Source: an uncultured bacterium | GTDB taxonomy: Bacteria; Bacillota; Limnochordia; DTU080; JAAYLA01 | Direction of reading: 5' to 3' | NCBI GenBank assembly: GCA_937983075.1 | Contig: CALKAQ010000151.1 | Location: 1-17,661, forward strand | DNA: 17,661 bases | Shown here: positions 12,281 to 17,661 of the stretch, one piece after another | Numbering within the stretch: the stretch's first letter is position 1 | Layout: every line of letters begins with the position of its first letter | The notes under the pieces: model-generated | Seen by the model: only the letters and a program-made list of their open reading frames with translations | The model's database searches: none | What the model was told of the DNA's origin: nothing | Program-made: the position numbers and the translations under genes

Positions 12281-13588
12281 ATGAAGCCCAAACCAACTGA
12301 CAAAACCGAACCCGAGAAGAACATCTTTGAAAGGTTAGAGTCTGAAGTCCGTGCCTATTGCCGCAGCTTTCCCACGGTGTTTGTCAAGGCAAAAGGCTCA
12401 AAACTGTGGGATGCGGAAGGGCGTGAATACATCGATTTCTTCGCCGGTGCAGGTGCTTTGAACTATGGGCATAACCACCCACAGATGAAGGAAAAGCTCA
12501 TCGAATATTTGACTGACGATGGCATCGTCCACGGCCTTGACATGTCCACGGAAGCGAAAGGAACATTCCTTCGTCGCTTCAACGAAGTGATTTTGCAGCC
12601 ACGAGGAATGGATTACAAAGTGATGTTTCCAGGACCAACCGGGACCAACGCGGTAGAAAGTGCGCTCAAACTCGCCCGCAAAGTGACCGGGCGCGAAACG
12701 GTGATAAGTTTTACCAACGCGTTTCACGGCATGACGCTCGGGGCGCTCGCTGTTACCGGCAATCTGGCCAAACGCGCCAGTGCGGGAGCTGCGTTGTACG
12801 GAGCCGTTCAGATGCCGTTTGATGGTTACCTCGGCGACGGAATTGACACATCGCTCTATTTGGAACGTTTCTTAGAGGGCAACGGCAGCGGTGTGGAGCT
12901 TCCTGCGGCCATCATCCTGGAGACGCTTCAAGGCGAAGGCGGCCTCAACACGGCGAGCATCGACTGGCTGCGCCGTATTGAGGAGCTTTGCAACCGCTGG
13001 GACATTTTGCTCATTGTTGATGACATTCAAGCCGGGGTAGGCCGCACAGGCACGTATTTCAGCTTTGAGCCGGCAGGTATCAAGCCGGATATCATCTGCC
13101 TCTCCAAATCTTTAAGCGGCTATGGCCTTCCGATGTCGATCAACTTGATTAAACCGCAGTACGACGCTTGGTCCCCAGGGGAACACAACGGCACCTTCCG
13201 TGGCAACAACGCCGCCTTTGTCACTGCAACGGAAAGCCTGTCCTTTTGGGAAAACAATGCTTTCGAGCGGAGCATTAACGAAAAGGCTGCGAAAGTACGG
13301 AGCTTCCTCACCCGCATTGTCGAACGCTATCCGCAAATCAAAGGCACGGTAAGAGGGCGTGGCTTAATGCAAGGCATTGCGTGTGACGTCAACAAAGCCG
13401 CAACTCAAATTGCGCGGACGGCTTTCAAGCGCGGCCTTCTCATGGAAACCGCAGGTCCAAACGACGAAGTGTTGAAACTCATGCCCCCACTGACCATCGG
13501 CGAGGACGAGCTCGAAACCGGACTCCAACTCATCGAAGCAAGTGTCGCCGAGGTTGCCCCCACGCTCTCAAAGAACCCAGCGGCTTGA
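12281..13588 (+). CDS. ectB: Diaminobutyrate-2-oxoglutarate transaminase (EctB)
   Basis: The 435-aa class-III PLP aminotransferase converts L-aspartate 4-semialdehyde plus glutamate to L-2,4-diaminobutyrate, the first ectoine step. Motifs include IFERLESEVRAYCRSFP (15-31), FFAGAGALNYGHNHP (53-67), GPTGTNAVESALKLAR (118-133), FHGMTLGALAVTGN (148-161), ILETLQGEGGLN (212-223), IVDDIQAGVGRTG (245-257) and the Schiff-base Lys276 in CLSKSLSGYGLPMS. Length is usual for EctB. The start is odd: the best ribosome site, AAAGGAGG at 12254-12261, is 19 nt before this ATG; in frame an ATT (12266) or ATC (12275) lies nearer. The ATG is preferred because the homologous part begins only 14 residues later. Confidence 0.96.
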   Translation: MKPKPTDKTEPEKNIFERLESEVRAYCRSFPTVFVKAKGSKLWDAEGREYIDFFAGAGALNYGHNHPQMKEKLIEYLTDDGIVHGLDMSTEAKGTFLRRFNEVILQPRGMDYKVMFPGPTGTNAVESALKLARKVTGRETVISFTNAFHGMTLGALAVTGNLAKRASAGAALYGAVQMPFDGYLGDGIDTSLYLERFLEGNGSGVELPAAIILETLQGEGGLNTASIDWLRRIEELCNRWDILLIVDDIQAGVGRTGTYFSFEPAGIKPDIICLSKSLSGYGLPMSINLIKPQYDAWSPGEHNGTFRGNNAAFVTATESLSFWENNAFERSINEKAAKVRSFLTRIVERYPQIKGTVRGRGLMQGIACDVNKAATQIARTAFKRGLLMETAGPNDEVLKLMPPLTIGEDELETGLQLIEASVAEVAPTLSKNPAA

Positions 13589-13600
13589 TCAGGCGCTGGG
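13576..13600 (+). promoter_or_regulatory. Intercistronic hairpin between ectB and ectC
   Basis: CCCAGCG (13576-13582) and CGCTGGG (13594-13600) form a 7-bp stem that straddles the ectB stop codon; TGTTG (13605-13609) and CAACA downstream can form another. Such a structure could modulate processing or the ectB:ectC ratio. No T-run follows, so termination is unlikely. Confidence 0.3.
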
Positions 13601-13652
13601 GACCTGTTGCATGGGTCATTTTCCAACAACCCCTTAGGAGGAAACTGAAGCA

Positions 13653-14054
13653 TTGATCGTCAAACACCTTGAAGATATCTTGGGAACCGAAGACGAAGTC
13701 AAGGGCGGCAACTGGACGAGTCGACGTTTGCTGCTCCGCAAAGACGGCATGGGATTTTCCTTGCATGATACCATCATTCATGCCGGCACCGAAACGTACA
13801 TCTGGTACAAAAACCATGTTGAAGCCGTCTATTGTATTGAAGGCGAAGGCGAGATCGAAACCATTCCGGACGGCACGGTGTATCCCATTCGCCCCGGCAC
13901 GCTCTACGCACTTGACGGCCATGAAAAGCATTACCTGCGCGCCAAAAAGGACATGCGAATGATCTGCGTTTTCAACCCGCCGGTGACGGGGCAAGAAGTG
14001 CACGATGAAGACGGAACTTATCCGCTCCTCGACGAAGTCGAGCATACACGGTAA
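13653..14054 (+). CDS. ectC: Ectoine synthase (EctC)
   Basis: The 133-aa cupin enzyme closes N-gamma-acetyl-diaminobutyrate to ectoine with loss of water, using an iron ion. Family motifs: MIVKHLEDILGTE at the start, NWTSRRLLLRKDGMGFSLHDT (20-40), HAGTETYIWYKNHVEAVYCI (43-62), GEGEIE, and IRPGTLYALDGHEKHYLRA (79-97), ending with CVFNPPVTGQEVHDEDGTYP. Glu57, Tyr85 and His93 are at the positions reported as metal ligands in Paenibacillus lautus EctC. The TTG start at 13653 has TAGGAGG at 13635-13641, spacing 11. It ends the ectABC set; no ectD (hydroxylase) or ask_ect follows in this window. Confidence 0.96.
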   Translation: MIVKHLEDILGTEDEVKGGNWTSRRLLLRKDGMGFSLHDTIIHAGTETYIWYKNHVEAVYCIEGEGEIETIPDGTVYPIRPGTLYALDGHEKHYLRAKKDMRMICVFNPPVTGQEVHDEDGTYPLLDEVEHTR

Positions 14055-14063
14055 ACCAAACGC

Positions 14064-14093
14064 TTGATTCGACACGATTCAGCGCGCTGAAAT
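14064..14093 (+). promoter_or_regulatory. 14-bp perfect palindrome with overlapping weak promoter-like elements
   Basis: TTCAGCGCGCTGAA at 14078-14091 is its own reverse complement. It lies 24 nt after ectC. TTGATT (14064-14069) and TGAAAT (14088-14093) are 18 nt apart and would put the palindrome over the -10 of a weak promoter, as in a repressor site; equally it could be a short hairpin at the end of the ect transcript. Confidence 0.3.
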
Positions 14094-14125
14094 GCGCCCC
14101 ATCTGTACATGAACACATTTCATAC

Positions 14126-14163
14126 GGCAATCGCTGTACGGCTTTTGGCTGGCAGCGATTGCC
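14126..14163 (+). terminator. 11-bp hairpin in the ectC-sleB gap
   Basis: GGCAATCGCTG (14126-14136) pairs perfectly with CAGCGATTGCC (14153-14163) around a 16-nt loop. No T-run follows. It may end the ect transcript or be a structured leader of the hydrolase gene. The rest of the 338-bp gap (14055-14392) shows no gene I can support. Confidence 0.35.
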
Positions 14164-14392
14164 ACACCTCCCCCATCCTTCCACATCATCCGACCACCTC
14201 CTGGAAATACATGGATTACCGCAAGGGTTTCGTACGCCTGCATCCAACACGTTAAAGGGGATGAAACGGTCCGCCGCATGCTCGCTGAACACTGAAACTT
14301 TCGTCTCCAGCGTTTGGCGTTTCATGACTTCTACGTCGGACTTGCTGAGATGTCAGTGCGGACCGGCATTTTAGGGGAGGTACTATGTTTCC

Positions 14393-14959
14393 ATGCAAAT
14401 GAAACGTTGGCGCTATTTTGGCCAAGTCGTTCTTCTCACGGGCGTACTCGGCATGATTGGGTTGGTACTGAATCCAATTTCGGGAGCGAGCTCCTACTCG
14501 ACGGCATCCACCGGCTACGCAAGCGCTGCCGCAGCTCAAACAGCGTCGGCGAATGGCTATCAAACGGGGACGCCTCGCATTCCGTATACCGAAGAAGATC
14601 TCGACCTTCTGGCCCGCCTGGTTTCCGCCGAAGCCAAGGGTGAACCGTACTTGGGACAAGTAGCAGCGGCAGCGGTGACGATTAATCGTGTGCTTGACCC
14701 GCGTTTCCCTGACACGTTGGCTGAAGTGATTTACCAAGTGGAAGGCGGCCGCTATCAATATGAGCCCGTGATGAACGGCAGTATTTATGAACCGGCGACG
14801 GCTTCCGCCCGCCAAGCCGCATTGGAAGCTCTCCACGGCCACGATCCGACGAACGGTGCACTCGGATTTTATAATCCGGACAAAGTACGGCCCGGCAACT
14901 GGGTGCGCCAATGGCCAATTGTCGCTCGCATCGGCAACCACGTGTTCTTCACTTACTAA
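14393..14959 (+). CDS. SleB-type cell-wall/spore-cortex hydrolase, no LysM
   Basis: The 188-aa protein has an N-terminal hydrophobic segment (about residues 9-27; signal or anchor), an Ala/Ser/Thr-rich linker (about 33-60), and a Hydrolase_2 domain (SleB/CwlJ family, 64-188). ARLVSAEAKGEPYLGQVAAA holds the catalytic Glu80, followed by INRVLDPRFP, YQYEPVMNGS and GALGFYNP...GNWVRQWP. Family members cleave muramic-lactam cortex peptidoglycan as lytic transglycosylases during germination; vegetative cell-wall roles also occur. The start is uncertain: ATG at 14393 (spacing 12 from GGGGAGG) or ATG at 14399. An ATG at 14385 has ideal spacing but opens only a five-codon frame whose TGA overlaps the ATG at 14399. 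Followed by a good terminator; paralogue of the next gene. Confidence 0.9.
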   Translation: MQMKRWRYFGQVVLLTGVLGMIGLVLNPISGASSYSTASTGYASAAAAQTASANGYQTGTPRIPYTEEDLDLLARLVSAEAKGEPYLGQVAAAAVTINRVLDPRFPDTLAEVIYQVEGGRYQYEPVMNGSIYEPATASARQAALEALHGHDPTNGALGFYNPDKVRPGNWVRQWPIVARIGNHVFFTY

Positions 14960-14992
14960 AACGGCTTGCCGCTTTTTAGCCGAAGCAAGAAA

Positions 14993-15031
14993 GGCTGTCC
15001 CACAGTACGTTGGGACAGCCTCTGTTTTATT
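14993..15031 (+). terminator. Intrinsic terminator after the first hydrolase gene
   Basis: GGCTGTCCCA (14993-15002) and TGGGACAGCC (15011-15020) form a perfect 10-bp stem with an 8-nt loop, followed by TCTGTTTTATT. It lies 33 nt after the stop codon, so the two hydrolase genes are separate transcription units. Confidence 0.93.
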
Positions 15032-15104
15032 GGCAGCGTTGCGCGCATCATCAATCAAAACGTTTTTCTTTTGGCAACTTCACGGGTTTAAAATGAACCT
15101 TTTC

Positions 15105-15133
15105 TTGTTTTTTAGATTTATAACGAGGATAAT
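15105..15133 (+). promoter_or_regulatory. Candidate promoter of the LysM-SleB gene
   Basis: TTGTTT (15105-15110; 3 of 6 to -35) and GATAAT (15128-15133; 5 of 6 to -10) are 17 nt apart in an AT-rich stretch about 90 nt before the start. A sporulation-sigma promoter was looked for and not found. Confidence 0.45.
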
Positions 15134-15220
15134 TGCGGCACATTTGGGTACCTTATCCGTGAAAGCCATTCATCAAGTTTCTTCAACTATCATTGCAATT
15201 CGTGCGGGAGGTAGTTCCGT

Positions 15221-15877
15221 ATGCAACGATCGGTGCGATGGCTTTCGTGCCGCATGCCGCGTCGCATGTTGTTCATTACAGCTTCGTGGGCGGTATGTTG
15301 CTTGACACTGTACGCGTCCGTTGGTCTGGCCGCATCTCAAACCTACATTGTGCAACCGGGCGATTCCCTCTATGCCATTGCTCGCAAGCACCAAACCACC
15401 ATCATGGATTTGCGCGTTGCAAACAACATCTGGACGGATCACCTGGACATCGGGCAGATCCTCATCATTCCGGGCCCGTCGTCAAACCAGCCGCGCATTC
15501 CATTCACTGAAGCTGACCTCGATCTTCTGGCCCGCCTTGTACGAGCCGAGGCTGAGGGCGAACCTTATCTCGGACAAGTTGCGGCGGCTGCCGTGACCAT
15601 CAACCGCGTCCTCGATCCACGCTTTCCGGGCAGATTGTACGAAGTAATTTACCAACAAGTCGGCGGTGTTTATCAATATGAGCCGGTGAAGAACGGCAGC
15701 ATCAACCGCCCTGCCGAAGAATCGCATCGCAAAGCCGCACTCGATGCCCTGTACGGTTTGGACCCAACCGAAGGCGCACTCGGATTTTACAACCCGACCA
15801 AAGTAAGTCAGGGAAACTGGGTACGGCAATGGCCCATTACCGCCCAGATCGGAAATCACGTATTCTTCCATCTATAG
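15221..15877 (+). CDS. LysM-containing SleB-type cell-wall/spore-cortex hydrolase
   Basis: The 218-aa protein has a signal peptide (cleavage near VGLA at 34-37) and one LysM peptidoglycan-binding module (41-84: TYIVQPGDSLYAIARKH ... LDIGQILIIP). The SleB/CwlJ-type Hydrolase_2 domain (94-218) has catalytic Glu110 in RAEAEGEPYLGQVAAA. This is close to the classic SleB layout (binding module then catalytic domain). The catalytic part aligns without gaps to the preceding gene over 128 residues with about 100 identical by eye, so the two arose by duplication and differ in the N-terminal module. ATG at 15221 has GGGAGG at 15206-15211, spacing 9. Cortex lysis at germination or sporangial wall remodelling is inferred from the family. 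Confidence 0.93.
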   Translation: MQRSVRWLSCRMPRRMLFITASWAVCCLTLYASVGLAASQTYIVQPGDSLYAIARKHQTTIMDLRVANNIWTDHLDIGQILIIPGPSSNQPRIPFTEADLDLLARLVRAEAEGEPYLGQVAAAAVTINRVLDPRFPGRLYEVIYQQVGGVYQYEPVKNGSINRPAEESHRKAALDALYGLDPTEGALGFYNPTKVSQGNWVRQWPITAQIGNHVFFHL

Positions 15878-15914
15878 CACGGCAGAAAAAAGGTGAAATT
15901 TGCGCAAGTAGCAA

Positions 15915-15947
15915 GGATTTCCTTCATATTACGCGGAAGGAATCCGC
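15915..15947 (+). promoter_or_regulatory. Two mutually exclusive hairpins before the epimerase gene
   Basis: GGATTTCCTTC (15915-15925) can pair with GAAGGAATCC (15936-15945; one bulged T). Alternatively GCGGA (15933-15937) pairs with TCCGC (15943-15947). The two share bases, so only one can form. They sit 42 nt before the start codon; they could be an mRNA control element or chance. Confidence 0.25.
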
Positions 15948-15988
15948 AAATCATATTCCACCGCTTTCATCAAGGAGGAGATCAATCC

Positions 15989-17620
15989 ATGGCAGCTGCA
16001 ACTCAATCCCGCCGCCTGATTTTCTGGTTGGTCGGGGCAATGCTCATCTTGAGCACCGCTCTGGCATCCGCCCACAGCCTTCCGCCACATGAAGAAGGCG
16101 TGTTTCCCGTCGCCATCCAGCTTTACACGCTGCGCAACTACGGGAACATCGAACAGCAGCTCGCCCTGGCTGCCGCCGCCGGATACCAAGGCGTAGAATT
16201 CGCCGGATATCACGGCCTCACCGCTGAAGAAATGAAGGCCCTGCTCGACAAGTACAACTTGTTGGCCATTTCGACGCACCACGGACTCACTGAACTCGAA
16301 AGCAAGCTCGACGACATTATCGATTACAATTTGGCGCTCGGCAACACACGTATTGTCGTGCCGTCCGCAAGCGCCAATTCCGGTCCGGAATGGCGTGCCA
16401 TCGGTGAGCGCCTAAATGCGCTCGGTGCCAAGGCGCGCGAACGCGGCGTCACCATCGGTTTCCACAACCACGCCGGCGAAATTACCCAAGTCTATGACGG
16501 CAAAATGGCGCTGGAGTGGCTTTTTGAAGGCACCGACCCTGAGAACGTCCACGTTCAAATTGACCTCGGCTGGGCTTATGCCGGCGGCGCGGATCTCGTC
16601 GAACTCATCAAGAAGTACGAAGGCCGCATTCTCAGCGTCCACGTCAAAGATATGATCGGCGGCCGCCAAGCGAACGCGATCGGTGAAGGCGAAATCGACT
16701 GGGCGACGGTGCTCGAAACCACGCATACCATCGGTGGCACGCAGTGGTACATTGTCGAACACGACGGTCCGGTCGACGAAGAGTACTTCGCCTACACGAG
16801 CTTGGCGAACGTCGCTCCGCTGTTGGCCGAAATCACCGGAATTCCCGCTCCACCGCTGCCGTTCCGTGGCATCCCGATCGCCGTGCAGCAATGGACGCTG
16901 CGCGATCTGCCGTTCGAAGAGCAATTTGCGGTCGCTTCGGCAGCCGGTTACGCAGGCATTGAACTTTACAACACCGGCGGGCTTTCCGGCGAAGAAATGA
17001 AGGCGCTTCTCGACAAGTACAATCTGCTTGCTGTCTCCTTCCATACCAACCTGAACGATCTGCGCAACCGTCTCGACTGGCTCATCGAGTTCAACAAGGC
17101 GATCGACAACCATCGCATCGTGTTGCCGTGGGCCGATCAAGGAGGCGATGCCGCCGCGTGGGTCGCTTTGGGTGAAGAGCTGAATGAAATCGGCGCCAAG
17201 CTGCGAGAGCACGGTATGACGCTTGGCTACCACAATCATGCCCACGAAATGGTCAAGCTCGGCGACAAGACCGCACTCGAATGGCTTCTCGATGCAGCCG
17301 AGCCTGAAAATCTGCACCTCCAGCTCGACATCGGCTGGACCGTGCGAGGCGGCGGCAATGCCATCGCCTTGCTGACGAAGTACGCCGGCCGCACCGAATC
17401 GGTCCACGTCAAGGATATGGCCCTCCCCGGCCAAAATCCGGAGCAAGACGGCTGGGCCGACGTCGGACTCGGCGTCCTCCCGTGGCAGCCTGTGCTCGAA
17501 GTCGCACGGGATGCAGGCGTCAAGTGGTACATTGTCGAACACGACTTCCCGCTCGATCCGGCCATCTCGATCCAAAACAGCTACGACTACTTGTATCCGC
17601 TCTTGGAGGAAATTCTTTAA
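15989..17620 (+). CDS. Exported tandem (double TIM-barrel) sugar phosphate isomerase/epimerase-like protein
   Basis: The 543-aa protein has a signal peptide (core about 11-25; cleavage near ASA at 28) and two copies of a xylose-isomerase-like TIM barrel (AP_endonuc_2 superfamily), about 38-285 and 294-543. Both copies keep the family's metal-site pattern: GFHNHAGE / GYHNHAHE (Glu164, Glu420), IDLGWA / LDIGWT (Asp192, Asp447), SVHVKDM (His218, His473) and YIVEHD (Glu257, Glu518). EEMKALLDKYNLLA occurs in both. Usual members are single, about 260-290 aa, and act on free or keto sugars in the cytoplasm or periplasm. The ATG at 15989 has AAGGAGG at 15972-15978, spacing 10; the longer frame from 15893 lacks a ribosome site and would bury the signal peptide. 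The substrate is unknown. Confidence 0.9.
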   Translation: MAAATQSRRLIFWLVGAMLILSTALASAHSLPPHEEGVFPVAIQLYTLRNYGNIEQQLALAAAAGYQGVEFAGYHGLTAEEMKALLDKYNLLAISTHHGLTELESKLDDIIDYNLALGNTRIVVPSASANSGPEWRAIGERLNALGAKARERGVTIGFHNHAGEITQVYDGKMALEWLFEGTDPENVHVQIDLGWAYAGGADLVELIKKYEGRILSVHVKDMIGGRQANAIGEGEIDWATVLETTHTIGGTQWYIVEHDGPVDEEYFAYTSLANVAPLLAEITGIPAPPLPFRGIPIAVQQWTLRDLPFEEQFAVASAAGYAGIELYNTGGLSGEEMKALLDKYNLLAVSFHTNLNDLRNRLDWLIEFNKAIDNHRIVLPWADQGGDAAAWVALGEELNEIGAKLREHGMTLGYHNHAHEMVKLGDKTALEWLLDAAEPENLHLQLDIGWTVRGGGNAIALLTKYAGRTESVHVKDMALPGQNPEQDGWADVGLGVLPWQPVLEVARDAGVKWYIVEHDFPLDPAISIQNSYDYLYPLLEEIL

Positions 17621-17661
17621 ACCGCCGCCGGCAGGATCGCCGGTCACATCGACAAGTGAAA

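Noticed and set aside
14367..14373. CATTTTA as a sigma-G-type -10 for the first SleB-type gene
   Set aside because: No matching -35 at 17-18 nt, and transcription would start inside the ribosome binding site.
14055..14392. c-di-AMP (ydaO-type) riboswitch before the wall hydrolase
   Set aside because: The family's conserved GGGGGA and terminal CCGAAUCCGUCAG-like blocks are absent; only a chance GGGGATGAA was seen.
14252..15058. 268-aa minus-strand frame opposite the first SleB-type gene
   Set aside because: Antisense to a clear hydrolase and running through its terminator; no motif.
15925..15931. CATATTA as a sporulation-sigma -10 for the epimerase gene
   Set aside because: No -35 resembling a sigma-E, G or K element at the right distance.
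17628..17643. Hairpin CCGGC/GCCGG after the epimerase gene
   Set aside because: Only 5 bp, no T-run, and the window ends too soon to judge; not called as a terminator.
16412..17647. 411-aa open frame antisense to the double epimerase
   Set aside because: It is the shadow of a GC-rich coding gene with strong family motifs on the plus strand; the antisense product has no recognisable domain and no ribosome binding site.
1..17661. CRISPR arrays, tRNA or rRNA genes, insertion sequences
   Set aside because: No regularly spaced repeats, tRNA-like cloverleaf sequences, rRNA blocks, transposase genes or terminal repeats were seen.

Overview
The window looks like a chromosomal segment of a moderately GC-rich, endospore-forming Bacillota (Firmicutes). 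The grounds are very strong AAGGAGG-type ribosome binding sites, frequent TTG and GTG starts, a Bacillus-type SpeA, a PerR-like Fur-family regulator, and two SleB-type cortex/cell-wall hydrolases (one with LysM). I cannot name the genus. No rRNA, tRNA, IS element, phage gene or CRISPR array was seen. Some 14 genes account for most of the window.

Layout. (1) 1-54: C-terminal tail of an unidentified upstream gene, then a half-size EamA-type membrane protein (75-521, +), convergent with speA (551-2029, -), a fold-type-I PLP decarboxylase for polyamine synthesis. (2) 2162-3290: a divergent pair, a PerR-like regulator (-) and thiol peroxidase tpx (+), sharing a 232-bp control region. The regulator carries Glu where Bacillus PerR has its peroxide-sensing Asp104. 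(3) 3513-4352: an exported protein of unknown function with its own sigma-A-like promoter, closed by a near-perfect hairpin at 4397-4428. (4) 4516-8781 (-): a thiamine ABC transporter operon, thiB-thiP-thiQ, headed by a TPP (Thi-box) riboswitch that appears to hold an extra hairpin in its P4/P5 junction and to act by hiding the thiB ribosome binding site. (5) 8917-11328 (-): a large exported DUF1080-ThuA-PKD-carbohydrate-binding protein ending in a clear intrinsic terminator. (6) 11655-14054 (+): the ectoine operon ectA-ectB-ectC behind a good promoter. (7) 14393-15877 (+): two paralogous SleB-family hydrolases separated by an intrinsic terminator. (8) 15989-17620 (+): an exported protein made of two fused xylose-isomerase-like TIM barrels of the sugar phosphate isomerase/epimerase family.

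How the parts work together. EctABC makes a compatible solute from aspartate semialdehyde. PerR-like/Tpx is a peroxide-defence unit. ThiBPQ imports thiamine under TPP feedback. The two exported sugar proteins (DUF1080-ThuA and the double-barrel epimerase) belong to families that repeatedly occur together in keto-sugar/glycoside metabolism; here both have signal peptides, suggesting an extracytoplasmic sugar-processing function. This is an inference, because they lie on opposite strands about 5 kb apart with unrelated genes between.

Most unusual points: the riboswitch insertion, the fused and exported double epimerase, the loss of conserved histidines in the ThuA domain, the D-to-E change in the PerR-like sensor, the missing lipobox on ThiB, and two well-formed in-frame start sites for Tpx.
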